From NCBI RefSeq assembly GCF_014127285.1, contig NZ_CP059901.1:1922001-1986000 (forward strand): 64,000 nucleotides of DNA. Direction: 5' to 3'. The notes beneath the pieces were generated by a model, which worked only from the letters and a program-made list of their open reading frames with translations, had not been told where the DNA came from and ran no database searches. Of the stretch, positions 1-12,879 are shown piece by piece; the first letter of the stretch is position 1; each line of letters begins with the position of its first letter. This stretch comes from Mumia sp. ZJ1417. GTDB taxonomy: Bacteria > Actinomycetota > Actinomycetes > Propionibacteriales > Nocardioidaceae. The translations under genes and the position numbers were made by a program.

Positions 1-1608
<1,608 letters not shown>

Positions 1609-1642
1609 TCATGTCCGACACGTTTGAACTAGGAGAAACCAC

Positions 1643-4281
<2,639 letters not shown>

Positions 4282-4299
4282 GCGGGCAGACTGGGCGCC

Positions 4300-4881
4300 G
4301 TGGACACGCTCACGGTCGAGACGCACGCGCGCAGGCTGCTCGGGGCGATGCTGACGCACGGCGACGTCACCGTGCGGATCACCGAGGTGGAGGCGTACGG
4401 CGGGACCGACGATCCCGCCTCGCACGCCTTCCGCGGCCCGACGCCGCGCAGCGCGATCATGTTCGGGCCGCCCGAGGTGCTGTACGTGTACCTCTCGTAC
4501 GGCATGCACTACTGCGCCAACGTCGTGGTCGGCCGTGAGGGCGACGCGTCGGCGGTGCTTCTGCGGGCGGGCGAGGTCGTCCGGGGGGTCGACCTCGCCC
4601 GCTCACGCAGGGGGCAGGTGCCGGACGTCCGGCTCGCCCGCGGGCCTGCCAACCTCACTCAGGCGCTCGGTCTCGCCCTCGCGCACAACGGGTCGTCGCT
4701 GACCGGGCCGGAGGTCGTCCTGCGGCGCCCCGACGTCCTCGCGGAGGCGATCAGCGCGGGGCCGAGGGTCGGCGTCTCCCAGGCGGCCGACGTCCCGTGG
4801 CGGTTCTGGCTGACCGGTGACCCGACCGTCTCGGCGTACCGACGCAGTCCACGGGCGGCGGCGCCCGAGCCTCTGGGATGA
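4300..4881 (+). CDS. DNA-3-methyladenine glycosylase (AAG/Mpg family)
   Basis: 193 aa from a GTG 18 bp after argH. It excises alkylated purines in base-excision repair. The AAG-family core is visible: ITEVEAYGG near residue 27, containing the catalytic glutamate, SHAFRGPTPR, and YLSYGMHYC, with the base-intercalating tyrosine region. The close spacing suggests read-through from the arg operon, an arrangement I recall from other actinobacteria. No obvious ribosome binding site precedes the start, which fits coupling to argH. Confidence 0.9.
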   Translation: MDTLTVETHARRLLGAMLTHGDVTVRITEVEAYGGTDDPASHAFRGPTPRSAIMFGPPEVLYVYLSYGMHYCANVVVGREGDASAVLLRAGEVVRGVDLARSRRGQVPDVRLARGPANLTQALGLALAHNGSSLTGPEVVLRRPDVLAEAISAGPRVGVSQAADVPWRFWLTGDPTVSAYRRSPRAAAPEPLG

Positions 4882-4888
4882 TGTCGGG

Positions 4889-5578
4889 ATGCGGCGTGCC
4901 CCCCTCGTACGAGTCGTGACACTCGTCCTGTGCCTGTTCCTGGTCACCTCGTGCGGCAGCGCCGCCGACCTGGCCGTCGGAGGCTCGCGGTCAGGCGCCG
5001 CGACGGAGGTGCCCGGGCTGACCGTCGACGGGGGAGTGGTGGTGTCGTCGGACGACCTCGACACCGAGGCCGCGGAGGCGTCCGACCCGATCCCCGTCGT
5101 CGTCTACGTCGAGCCGCTGTGTCCGCACTGCAAGGCCTTCGACGCCGAGCACGGGTCGATGCTCCAAGAGCGCCTGGAGGGTGGGCAGATCACGCTCGAG
5201 TACCGTCTCGTCTCGTTCCTCGACAACGGCACGACGGAGCGCTCGTCGGCGCGGGCGGTCAACGCCGCGCTGTGCGCGGCCACCGATGCCGGCCCCGCCG
5301 CGTACGCCACCTACGTCCACGAGCTCCTCGAGAACCAGCCGGTCGGCGGGGTGCTGACCGACGCGGCCCTCGTCGCGCTCGGAGACGACGCAGGTGCCTC
5401 CATCGAGTCGTGCGTGACAGGGGAGTCTCACGCAGACCTCGTCGCGTCGCTGTCCAAGAACGCGCTCGGCAAGATCAGCGCGACGCCGACCGTCATCGTC
5501 GGTGGGCGCGAGTTCGAGGGCGTGCCCACGGCCGAGGACCTGGTCGCTGCGCTGGGCAGCGGCTCCGCCGTCGTCTGA
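4889..5578 (+). CDS. Thioredoxin-fold (DsbA-like) lipoprotein
   Basis: 229 aa from the ATG at 4889. Residues 1-22 form a lipoprotein signal ending in the lipobox VTSC (Cys22), so the protein is probably anchored outside the membrane. A thioredoxin-like domain follows with the redox motif CPHC (Cys78-Cys81) inside YVEPLCPHCKAF and a cis-proline context SATPTVIVGG near the end. This layout matches the Thioredoxin_4/DsbA family of actinobacterial extracytoplasmic oxidoreductases. Substrate unknown. It could equally be called a membrane-anchored disulfide isomerase. Confidence 0.82.
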   Translation: MRRAPLVRVVTLVLCLFLVTSCGSAADLAVGGSRSGAATEVPGLTVDGGVVVSSDDLDTEAAEASDPIPVVVYVEPLCPHCKAFDAEHGSMLQERLEGGQITLEYRLVSFLDNGTTERSSARAVNAALCAATDAGPAAYATYVHELLENQPVGGVLTDAALVALGDDAGASIESCVTGESHADLVASLSKNALGKISATPTVIVGGREFEGVPTAEDLVAALGSGSAVV

Positions 5579-5620
5579 GCTGTCCTCCCCGTTGTGCCAG
5601 CTCACCGGTGACCGTCACGG

Positions 5621-6763
5621 TCAGCCCGGCAGCGCCACAGCGTCGAGGGCGATCAGGAGCGCGCCCACGACCGACGCCTGGTCGCCGAGCGTCGAGAGCG
5701 ACACGTCCACCCCGCCGCGCAAGCCGTCGACCGCGTGTCGGCGCAGCCCGTCGCGGATGCCGTCGACGACGATCTCGCAGGCCAGGTCGCCGCCGATCAC
5801 GATGCGCTCGGGGCTCAGGAGGTTGGCCACGATCGCCGAACCCTGTCCGAGCGCACGCCCTGCGTCTTCGAGCAGGCGACGAGCACCGGCATCGCCCGCG
5901 GCCGCGATCTCCACGAGCTCGTGGACCGTGAGGTCGGGGAGCCGGCCGGCAAGCTGCTCGACCAGCCCCGAGCCTCCCGCGTACGCCTCGAGGCATCCGC
6001 GGCTCCCGCACCGGCACAGCGGACCTGACTCGTCGAGCGTGATGTGTCCGAGCTCGCCCGCCGTGCCGAGCCCGCCGCGGTAGACCCGGCTGTCGAGGAC
6101 GAGGCCGCAGCCGATCCCGGAGGACACCTTCAGGTAGGCGAGCGTCGTGACGCGAGGATCCGTGCGCAGCTCGGCGAGCGCGCCGAGGTTGGCGTCGTTG
6201 TCGACGACGGCGGGGACGCCGAACTCTTCGGACGCGACCTCGGACGCCGTCACCCCCACCCACCCCGGGAGGATCGACCCGGCCGTGATCCGACCGTCAC
6301 GGCTGATGGGTGCGGGCAGCCCGACACCCGCGGCGTGGACCCGCTTCGCGTCCTCGCCGAGGCCGTCGAGGAGCTCGGCGAGCATCGTCGAGGCGAGCGC
6401 GAGCCCGTCGGCGTACGCGTGGTCGTTGTCGAGCGGGCACTGCGACGAGGCGACGAGCCTGCCGGCCAGGTCGCCGAGGGCCACCTGGAGGTGGGAGTGG
6501 CCGAAGTCGAACCCTGCGACGAGCCCGGCCTCGCGTGAGATCCGGACGGTCGATCCGCGCCGCCCGACCGTCCCTGTCGTCTCGACGAGCCCGATCGCGA
6601 CGAGGTGGCGCACGATGTTGGAGACCGTGGCAGGCGCGAGCGCGGTCTGACGGGCGATCTCGGCCTGGCTGAGCTCGTCGACGGCGCGCAGGAGGTCCAC
6701 GACGCGGTCGAGGTTGGCCGAGCGCAGCGCAGAGGTCGATCCGGACCGAGGGGGCATGGCCAT
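5621..6763 (-). CDS. ROK-family transcriptional regulator (XylR-like)
   Basis: 380 aa from the first ATG (6763), or 378 aa from the second ATG at 6757, which fits a leaderless transcript better. An N-terminal winged helix-turn-helix (about residues 31-60, LSQAEIARQTALAPATVSNI) is followed by a ROK sugar-kinase-like domain. That domain has the zinc site His240, Cys250, Cys252 and Cys257 in CRCGSRGCLE, and the VDNDANLGALAE motif near 188-199. It is divergent from a XylF-type sugar transporter, so it is most likely the local sugar-responsive repressor. A glucokinase role is unlikely because of the DNA-binding domain. Confidence 0.9.
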   Translation of the reverse strand: MAMPPRSGSTSALRSANLDRVVDLLRAVDELSQAEIARQTALAPATVSNIVRHLVAIGLVETTGTVGRRGSTVRISREAGLVAGFDFGHSHLQVALGDLAGRLVASSQCPLDNDHAYADGLALASTMLAELLDGLGEDAKRVHAAGVGLPAPISRDGRITAGSILPGWVGVTASEVASEEFGVPAVVDNDANLGALAELRTDPRVTTLAYLKVSSGIGCGLVLDSRVYRGGLGTAGELGHITLDESGPLCRCGSRGCLEAYAGGSGLVEQLAGRLPDLTVHELVEIAAAGDAGARRLLEDAGRALGQGSAIVANLLSPERIVIGGDLACEIVVDGIRDGLRRHAVDGLRGGVDVSLSTLGDQASVVGALLIALDAVALPG

Positions 6764-6791
6764 AACCTAGCCCGCTCCCAAGAATCGTCAA
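6764..6791 (-). promoter_or_regulatory. Promoter of the ROK regulator, apparently leaderless
   Basis: On the minus strand a -35 TTGACG (6786-6791) and a -10 TAGGTT (6764-6769) are separated by 16 bp. The second ATG of the gene starts 7 bases after the -10 box, exactly where transcription would begin. The first ATG directly abuts the -10 box, so it is probably not transcribed in full. Confidence 0.65.
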
Positions 6792-6797
6792 GAGGTG

Positions 6798-6829
6798 AAC
6801 ATTTCAAAGCAATGTTGCGGTTTGGCAAC
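6798..6829. promoter_or_regulatory. Candidate operators in the xyl-type divergent region
   Basis: Two inverted repeats sit side by side: AACATT-N7-AATGTT (6798-6816) and GTTGC-N6-GCAAC (6814-6829). They lie just upstream of the regulator -35 box and upstream of a TTGACG (6847-6852) that could serve the transporter. They are reasonable ROK binding sites, but nothing beyond symmetry and position shows this. Confidence 0.4.
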
Positions 6830-6930
6830 GCTCTATCGTTCACGACTTGACGATTTAGCCGCGCGACCGAAGACTTGCGGCGAATAGGCGTGGCCATGTG
6901 TGCCACGTCACAAACTCCTGGGGAGGAACA

Positions 6931-7995
6931 GTGAAGAAGTTTGCGCGCACCGCTGTAGGGGCGGCGTCGGTCGTGATCCTCACGGCCGCACTGGGCGCCT
7001 GCGGCGGGGACGATGACAGTGATGGCGGAGGCGGCGGCAGCGACAGCAAGACGATCGCCCTGCTGCTCCCCGAGACCAAGACCACCCGGTACGAGGCCTT
7101 CGACAAGCCGCTCTTCGAGGCCAAGGTCAAGGAGCTGTGCGACGACTGCGACGTCAAGTACCTCAACGCCGACCAGGACGCGTCGAAGCAGCAGCAGCAG
7201 GCGGAGTCGGCGATCACCGACGGCGCGGCCGTGCTGGTGCTCGACCCGGTCGACAGCGAGGCCGCCGTCGGCATCGTGAAGTCGGCCCAGTCCTCCGACG
7301 TCCCTGTCGTCGCGTACGACCGCTTCATCGAGGGCGCCGACTACTACCTGTCGTTCGACAACGAGCGGGTCGGCGAGCTCCAGGGCGAGGCGCTCGTCGA
7401 GGCGACCGGTGGCACCGGCGACATCCTCATGCTCAACGGTGCGCCGACCGATCCGAACGCTGCCCAGTTCAAGGCGGGCGCGCACAAGGCGATCGACGCC
7501 AGCGGCCTCAACGTGGTCGCTGAGTTCGACAACCCGGACTGGAGCCCGGACAACGCGCAGAAGTTCGTCACGTCGCAGCTCAACAACACCGATGCTGCGT
7601 CGCTCGCCGGCGTGTACGCCGCCAACGACGGGCAGGCAGGCGGCGTCATCGCCGCACTGCGCGCCGACGGGCTGACGAAGTTCCCGCCGGTGACAGGCCA
7701 GGACGCCGAGCTCGCCGCGATCCAGCGCATCGTGGCCGGCGACCAGTACATGACGATCTACAAGTCGATCAAGACCGAGGCCGAAAAGGCTGCCGAGGTT
7801 GCCGTCGCGATCGTCAACGGCGACGACGTGGGCGAGACGACCGACTTCCAGGGCGTCAAGTCGTTCATCTTCGACCCGGTGGTCGTCACGCAGGACAACG
7901 TCAAGGACACCGTCGTGGCGGACGGTTTCTACACGGTCGAGGACATCTGCACTGCCGAGTACGCCGACGCGTGCGCAGCCGCAGGCCTCAGCTGA
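6931..7995 (+). CDS. Sugar ABC transporter substrate-binding lipoprotein (XylF-like)
   Basis: 354 aa from the GTG at 6931, preceded by GGGAGGA (6921-6927). A start at 6898 is possible but would spoil the signal peptide. The lipobox LGAC places the lipid-modified Cys at residue 24, followed by a Gly/Asp/Ser-rich linker. The mature part is a periplasmic-binding-protein type I fold. The segments VVAYDRFIEGADYYLSFDNE, GELQGEAL, TGQDAELAAIQRI and DNVKDTVVADGF resemble E. coli XylF as I recall it, so D-xylose or a related pentose is the best guess. It sits first in a three-gene transporter operon. Confidence 0.88.
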   Translation: MKKFARTAVGAASVVILTAALGACGGDDDSDGGGGGSDSKTIALLLPETKTTRYEAFDKPLFEAKVKELCDDCDVKYLNADQDASKQQQQAESAITDGAAVLVLDPVDSEAAVGIVKSAQSSDVPVVAYDRFIEGADYYLSFDNERVGELQGEALVEATGGTGDILMLNGAPTDPNAAQFKAGAHKAIDASGLNVVAEFDNPDWSPDNAQKFVTSQLNNTDAASLAGVYAANDGQAGGVIAALRADGLTKFPPVTGQDAELAAIQRIVAGDQYMTIYKSIKTEAEKAAEVAVAIVNGDDVGETTDFQGVKSFIFDPVVVTQDNVKDTVVADGFYTVEDICTAEYADACAAAGLS

Positions 7996-8014
7996 TCCAC
8001 CCCACACCCCCGGG

Positions 8015-8048
8015 TCCGGGTGGCCACGTCGCATCGTGGCCACCCGGA
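8015..8048 (+). other. Intercistronic hairpin between binding protein and ATPase genes
   Basis: A perfect 14-bp stem (8015-8028 with 8035-8048) with a 6-base loop fills the gap after the binding-protein gene. Such stems often stabilise the upstream message or cause partial termination, so that binding protein exceeds transporter. No T-tract follows, so full termination is not implied. Confidence 0.7.
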
Positions 8049-8080
8049 TCGCCCACGTTCACCCACCAGCGAAGGACATC

Positions 8081-8965
8081 ATGAACGACGGCAGCCAGCC
8101 GATCCTCTCGCTGCGCGGCATCGACAAGCGCTTCGGCGCCGTGCAAGCCCTCAGCGACGTCTCGATCGACGTACGACCCGGCGAAGTGGTCGCGCTCGTC
8201 GGAGACAACGGCGCGGGCAAGTCGACCCTCGTCAAGATCATGTCCGGCGTCTATCAGCCCGACGGCGGCGAGATCATCTTCGACGGCCGCCCCGTGTCGA
8301 TCCCCGGTCCGAAGGCCGCGCAGGCGCTCGGCGTCGCGACGGTCTTCCAGGACCTCGCGCTCTGCGACAACCTCGACGTCGTCGCCAACCTCTTCCTAGG
8401 CCACGAGCGCACCAGCGCCGGTGTCCTGGACGAGGTGGAGATGGAACGCCACTCCTGGGAGCTGCTCCAACAGCTCTCCGCAAAGATCCCGTCCGTCCGC
8501 ATCCCCATCGCGTCGCTGTCGGGCGGCCAGCGCCAGACCGTCGCGATCGCACGCAGCCTCGTGGGCGACCCCAAGGTCGTGATGCTCGACGAGCCGACCG
8601 CTGCCCTGGGCGTCGCGCAGACCGCAGAGGCCCTCAACCTCATCGAGAGGCTGCGCACACGGGGCCTTGGCGTGATCCTCATCAGCCACAACATGGCGGA
8701 CGTGCAGGCCGTCGCCGACCGGATCTACGTCCTTCGCCTCGGGCGCAACGGGGCAGAGTTCGAGATCGCCGACGTCACGACGGAGCAGCTCGTGGCCGCG
8801 ATCACCGGTGCCTCGGACAACGTCGTCGCCGAGCGCGCCGCCCGCGACCGTACGGGGACCCCGATCACCCCGGAGGACATCGATCCGTTCGCCGTCCTGC
8901 CCGACGGCGGCTCCGGTGCCACCGATGCCGCCACCCCCGACTCGGACGAGGAGCGCGACGCATGA
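8081..8965 (+). CDS. Sugar ABC transporter ATP-binding protein (single cassette)
   Basis: 294 aa from the ATG at 8081; the open frame upstream belongs to the spacer. Walker A GDNGAGKST at 41-49, signature LSGGQ at 146-150, Walker B VVMLDEPT near 166-173, H-loop ISHNMAD. Only one nucleotide-binding cassette is present, whereas XylG/RbsA proteins carry two in about 500 aa. This resembles the FrcA type of single-cassette carbohydrate importer, which would work as a homodimer. About 50 acidic residues at the C terminus are extra. Overlaps the permease start (ATGA at 8962-8965). Confidence 0.92.
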   Translation: MNDGSQPILSLRGIDKRFGAVQALSDVSIDVRPGEVVALVGDNGAGKSTLVKIMSGVYQPDGGEIIFDGRPVSIPGPKAAQALGVATVFQDLALCDNLDVVANLFLGHERTSAGVLDEVEMERHSWELLQQLSAKIPSVRIPIASLSGGQRQTVAIARSLVGDPKVVMLDEPTAALGVAQTAEALNLIERLRTRGLGVILISHNMADVQAVADRIYVLRLGRNGAEFEIADVTTEQLVAAITGASDNVVAERAARDRTGTPITPEDIDPFAVLPDGGSGATDAATPDSDEERDA

Positions 8966-10191
8966 CCACCACGTACGACAAGAGCGACGAACGCCTCGTC
9001 GGCACGGACTCGCCGCGCGCGACGCTGAGGGCCTTCGGTCGCCGCATCCGCTCGGGGGACCTCGGGATGGCACCGGTCATCATCGGGCTCCTCGCGATCT
9101 GGGTGATCTTCTTCCTCCAGAACGAGCGCTTCCTGTCCTCGCGCAACCTGGTCAACCTGAGCCTCGACTCCGCGACGATCGGCATGATCTCGCTCGGGAT
9201 CGTGCTCGTGCTGCTCCTCGGCGAGATCGACCTGTCGGTCGGCTCGGTCAGCGGTGTCGGCGGGTCGATCCTCGCGGTCATGCTTGTCTACCAGGGCTGG
9301 CCGCTGCTCCCGTCGATCCTGCTGGCGCTCGCCGCGGGCGTGGCGATCGGCACGTTCTACGGGCTGCTCTTCACGCAGTTCGGGGTCCCGAGCTTCGTCA
9401 TCACCCTGGCCGGCCTGCTCGCGTTCCTCGGAGTCCAGCTGTGGGTCCTCGGCAGCCGCGGCACGGTGAACCTGCCGGTCGACTCGTGGCTCATCGAGTT
9501 CGCCAACTTCAAGTTCCTGTCCGAGCCGGTCTCGTACGGTCTCGCGGTCGTCATCGGTCTGGTCTACCTCGGCACCCGCCTGCGGACGATCCAGCGCCGT
9601 CGCGCCGCGAACCTCTCCGCGCCCTCCTTCCAGGGCGCGGTGGTCCGGGCGGTGCTGATGGTGGCGGCGCTGTTGTTCGGCGCCTGGTACCTCAACCAGG
9701 ACCGCGGTGTCGGCTACATGCCGCTGTTCTGGGTGGCGACGATCGTGGCGGTCGACCTGATCTTGCGCAGGACGCGGTTCGGCCGCTCGGTCTTCGCGGT
9801 CGGCGGCAACGAGGAGGCGTCGCGGCGCGCGGGCGTCGCGGTGAACAAGGTCTACATCACGGTGTTCGCGGCGTGCTCGACGTTCGCGGTGCTCGGCGGC
9901 ATCCTCGCCGCGGGACGCCTGCAGTCTGTCGCGCAGTCCAGCGGCGGCACCGACACCAACCTGATGGCGATCGCGGCCGCGGTCATCGGCGGGACGAGCC
10001 TGTTCGGCGGGCGCGGCTCGGCGTACGCGGCGCTGTTCGGCATGCTCGTGCTCCAGTCGATCACGAGCGGTCTCAACCTCATCGGGGTCGAGGCCGAGGT
10101 GCGCTACATCGTGACGGGCGCGGTCCTGCTGCTCGCCGTGACGATCGACTCGCTGTCGCGCCGGGCCAGGCGCAGCAGCGGTACGGCCTAG
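8962..10191 (+). CDS. Sugar ABC transporter permease (XylH/RbsC family)
   Basis: 409 aa from the ATG at 8962 overlapping the ATPase stop. Around ten hydrophobic segments are visible. The family signature LLGEIDLSVGSVSG is near residues 88-101 and the conserved GGNEEASRRAGV loop is near 275, with AIAAAVIGGTSLFGGRGS near the end. Greater length than RbsC (about 320 aa) matches XylH-type permeases. With the binding lipoprotein and the ATPase it forms a complete importer. No catabolic gene such as xylA or xylB is adjacent. Confidence 0.93.
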   Translation: MTTTYDKSDERLVGTDSPRATLRAFGRRIRSGDLGMAPVIIGLLAIWVIFFLQNERFLSSRNLVNLSLDSATIGMISLGIVLVLLLGEIDLSVGSVSGVGGSILAVMLVYQGWPLLPSILLALAAGVAIGTFYGLLFTQFGVPSFVITLAGLLAFLGVQLWVLGSRGTVNLPVDSWLIEFANFKFLSEPVSYGLAVVIGLVYLGTRLRTIQRRRAANLSAPSFQGAVVRAVLMVAALLFGAWYLNQDRGVGYMPLFWVATIVAVDLILRRTRFGRSVFAVGGNEEASRRAGVAVNKVYITVFAACSTFAVLGGILAAGRLQSVAQSSGGTDTNLMAIAAAVIGGTSLFGGRGSAYAALFGMLVLQSITSGLNLIGVEAEVRYIVTGAVLLLAVTIDSLSRRARRSSGTA

Positions 10192-10274
10192 CTGTTCGTA
10201 CGGCGCGGGCGTTGGTGGACGCTTGGGCACCGACGCCTGCCGTGATGCGCCGGACACAGCGCTAGCGCCGCCAC

Positions 10275-10303
10275 CCCAAGCCGTTCCCAAGCGATTCCCA
10301 AGC
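10275..10303 (+). promoter_or_regulatory. SARP-type operator: three CCCAAGC repeats every 11 bp
   Basis: The identical heptamer CCCAAGC occurs at 10275-10281, 10286-10292 and 10297-10303, so each repeat lies on the same face of the helix. Direct heptamers in 11-bp steps are the known binding pattern of SARP/AfsR-type activators, and a gene of that type lies 2.5 kb downstream at 12880-16236. The site is 52-80 bp before the MMPL gene. A second matching array lies at 16287-16315. Confidence 0.75.
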
Positions 10304-10354
10304 CGCCCGCGCAAGGCTCCTTTCCGTCCAGACGGATGACTAAGGAGCTTTGTG

Positions 10355-12535
10355 ATGTCCAGCATGTTGTACCGCCTCGGCCGAGCGGCCGCGGCACACC
10401 CGTGGCGCACGCTCAGCGCGTGGCTCGTCGTGCTCGTCGGGGTGCTCGCGTTCGCGTCGAGCGCCGGGGGCACGTTCCAGGACGACTGGGACGTCCCCGG
10501 GGCCGAGGGCCAGGCGGGGCTCGACGCCCTGCGCGCCCACATGCCGCAGGCGGGTGGAGCGAGTGCCCTCGTCGCCGTGCACGACCCTGACGGTGATGCT
10601 CTCGCGGAAGGTGACCTCAGCCGGCTCGCCGGCGAGCTCGCCGACGTCCCGCACGTCATAAAGGTGTCGCCGCCGCAGATGTCCGAGGACGCCGACACCG
10701 CGTTGCTGACGCTGCGCTATGACGTCCCGGTCACCGACAACGATGTGATCGGGGCGCTCGAGCCGCTCGAGGACGCGGTCGCCGCGGCCGACCTCGAAGG
10801 CGTCGAGGTCCAGTACGGCGGAGAGGTGCCGGGGTCCGCGATGGAGATGAGCGGGCGCGGCGAGATGATCGGCGTGGGCGTGGCCCTCGTCCTCCTCGTC
10901 CTGACGTTCGGCTCGGTCGTGGCAGCAGGCCTGCCGATCGTGGTGGCGCTGGTCGGGCTCGCGATCGGCAGTGCCGGCGTGACGCTCCTCGCGGCGACGA
11001 CCGACGTCAGCTCGACCGCGCCGACCGTCGCGACGATGGTGGGGCTGGGAGTCGGCATCGACTACGCGTTGCTGCTGGTCACGCGCTTCGTCGAACAGCT
11101 GCGCGGCGGCCAGTCGAAGGTCGAAGCCGCCGGGTACGCCGTCGCGACCGCGGGTCGCTCGGTGGTCTTCGCCGGGTTGACCGTGCTGGTCTCGTTGATG
11201 GGCCTCGGTCTCGCCGGACTGCCGATGTACTCGGCGTTCGGGGCCGCCACCGCGATCGCCGTCGCTGCGGTGATGGCGGCTTCGCTGACACTCGTCCCCG
11301 CGTTCTGCGGTCTGGCCGGCCACCGGCTCGTCGCCCGCAAGGACCGTGGACGCCCGTACGAGGACAGCGCCGACCAGGCCGCCCGTTCCACCCTCACCGG
11401 CCGCTGGGCGCGCCGGATCGGGGCGCGCCCGCTGCCGTGGGCGCTCGCCGCACTCGTCGTGCTCGTGGCGCTCGCCGCGCCGGCGCTGGGTATGCGGACG
11501 TTCCCGCAGGACGCCAGCGCCGACCCGACGTCGTTCACGACCAGGCAGGCGTACGACCTGGTCGCGGCCGAGTACGGCCACGGCGCCAACGGGCCGCTGA
11601 CGTTCGTCGCCGACACAGGCACCGTCGACCCGGCCCAGACCGAGCGGCTGCGCGAGGACCTCGCCGACGACCCGCGCATCGCGTCGGTCGGTCCCGCGGC
11701 CACGTCGTCGGACGGGGCGATCACGGTGTTCGACGCGCAGCCCGCCTTCGGGCCGCAGGACGAGCGCACGACCGACCTGATCACGTCGCTGCGGGCCGAC
11801 ACGCTGCCAGACGGCGTCCAGCTCACCGGCGGTACGGCGATCTTGACCGACATCTCGACGATGTTGTCCGAGCGCATCTGGCTCGTCGTCGGCTTCGTGG
11901 TGCTCGTGTCGATGCTGCTGCTGGCGATGATGTTCCGCTCGGTGGTCGTCCCGATCAAGGCGGCATTCATGAACCTGCTGTCGATCGGCGCCGCGTACGG
12001 GGTCGTGACCCTGGTGTTCCAGCACGGCTGGGGCTCGTCCCTGCTCGGGATGGACCATGCCGTCCCTGTCTCGAGCTGGGTTCCGATCTTGATGTTCGCG
12101 ATCCTGTTCGGGCTGTCGATGGACTACGAGGTGTTCTTGCTGTCGCGGATCCGCGAGGGCTGGCTCCGTACGGGCGACGCCCGCGGGTCCGTCGTCTCGG
12201 GCCTCGCGTCCAGCGCACGCGTGATCTCGAGCGCGGCGGCGATCATGGTGGCCGTCTTCCTCGGGTTCGCGACGGAGGGCGACGTCACGGTCAAGATGCT
12301 CGGGCTCGGGATGGCCGTCGCCGTCGCGCTCGACGCGACGCTCGTCCGGCTGGTCCTCGTCCCCGCGACGATGACGATGCTCGGCCACTGGAACTGGTGG
12401 CTTCCCGCGTGGATCGACCGTCGACTCCCGCACGTGCGGGCCGAGCTGGACGCGGACGCGGGCGCGGTGCCCGTGGCGGCTGGGCCGGTGGGGCCGCCCG
12501 GGAGCGCGGACGAGCATGAGGGGGTCTCGGCATGA
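10355..12535 (+). CDS. MMPL-family RND transporter
   Basis: 726 aa from the ATG at 10355, with AAGGAG (10342-10347) seven bases upstream; a GTG three bases earlier is less well spaced. It has the typical two-halves layout. An N-terminal membrane helix and an external domain are followed by a cluster of helices with GLGVGIDYALLLVTR, then a second external domain and second helix cluster with FGLSMDYEVFLLSRIREGW. Conserved Asp-Tyr pairs in both halves match proton-relay positions of MMPL exporters. Likely exports a lipid or a hydrophobic small molecule. Its promoter carries the SARP-like repeats, which suggests control by the BTAD regulator. Confidence 0.93.
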   Translation: MSSMLYRLGRAAAAHPWRTLSAWLVVLVGVLAFASSAGGTFQDDWDVPGAEGQAGLDALRAHMPQAGGASALVAVHDPDGDALAEGDLSRLAGELADVPHVIKVSPPQMSEDADTALLTLRYDVPVTDNDVIGALEPLEDAVAAADLEGVEVQYGGEVPGSAMEMSGRGEMIGVGVALVLLVLTFGSVVAAGLPIVVALVGLAIGSAGVTLLAATTDVSSTAPTVATMVGLGVGIDYALLLVTRFVEQLRGGQSKVEAAGYAVATAGRSVVFAGLTVLVSLMGLGLAGLPMYSAFGAATAIAVAAVMAASLTLVPAFCGLAGHRLVARKDRGRPYEDSADQAARSTLTGRWARRIGARPLPWALAALVVLVALAAPALGMRTFPQDASADPTSFTTRQAYDLVAAEYGHGANGPLTFVADTGTVDPAQTERLREDLADDPRIASVGPAATSSDGAITVFDAQPAFGPQDERTTDLITSLRADTLPDGVQLTGGTAILTDISTMLSERIWLVVGFVVLVSMLLLAMMFRSVVVPIKAAFMNLLSIGAAYGVVTLVFQHGWGSSLLGMDHAVPVSSWVPILMFAILFGLSMDYEVFLLSRIREGWLRTGDARGSVVSGLASSARVISSAAAIMVAVFLGFATEGDVTVKMLGLGMAVAVALDATLVRLVLVPATMTMLGHWNWWLPAWIDRRLPHVRAELDADAGAVPVAAGPVGPPGSADEHEGVSA

Positions 12536-12858
12536 GCACGACGACGCTCGACCGCGCGTACCAGCGTGAGGTGGCGGCGGTGATCGACGCCGCGGTGGGA
12601 ATCCCTGTCGAGGACCGGCGAGGCTGGGCACGGCTGCACCGCCGCTGGCACCGGCTCGCGGCCGAACGGCCACCTGTGCCGGACCCCGGCCTGGAGATGG
12701 CCGCCCTCGCGGAGACGATGACCGTGTGCGGTGACGGGCTCGCATGGATGGCCCACAGCGGAGACCGCGACGTCCGGGCCGCCGTGGTGGTCAGGCTCGC
12801 GCAGACCAAGCGGCAGCTCGATCGGCTGGTCGCGGACGCCGGCACCGAGCGGCGCTGA
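12532..12858 (+). CDS. Conserved small protein of unknown function
   Basis: 108 aa, starting with an ATG that overlaps the MMPL stop (ATGA at 12532-12535), so it is co-translated with the exporter. I do not recognise a domain. It is soluble, rich in Arg and Ala and mostly helical in appearance (AYQREVAAVIDAAVGIPVE, ALAETMTVCGDGLAWMAHSG). No signal peptide or membrane segment. The tight coupling suggests a role with the MMPL exporter, but the sequence gives no direct hint. Confidence 0.75.
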   Translation: MSTTTLDRAYQREVAAVIDAAVGIPVEDRRGWARLHRRWHRLAAERPPVPDPGLEMAALAETMTVCGDGLAWMAHSGDRDVRAAVVVRLAQTKRQLDRLVADAGTERR

Positions 12859-12879
12859 GCCGGGCGGGTTCGGGCCCGC

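Noticed and set aside
1609-1642. ARG box before argG
   Set aside because: The 34-bp gap contains only a ribosome binding site and no palindromic operator; the main arg promoter is expected upstream of the window.
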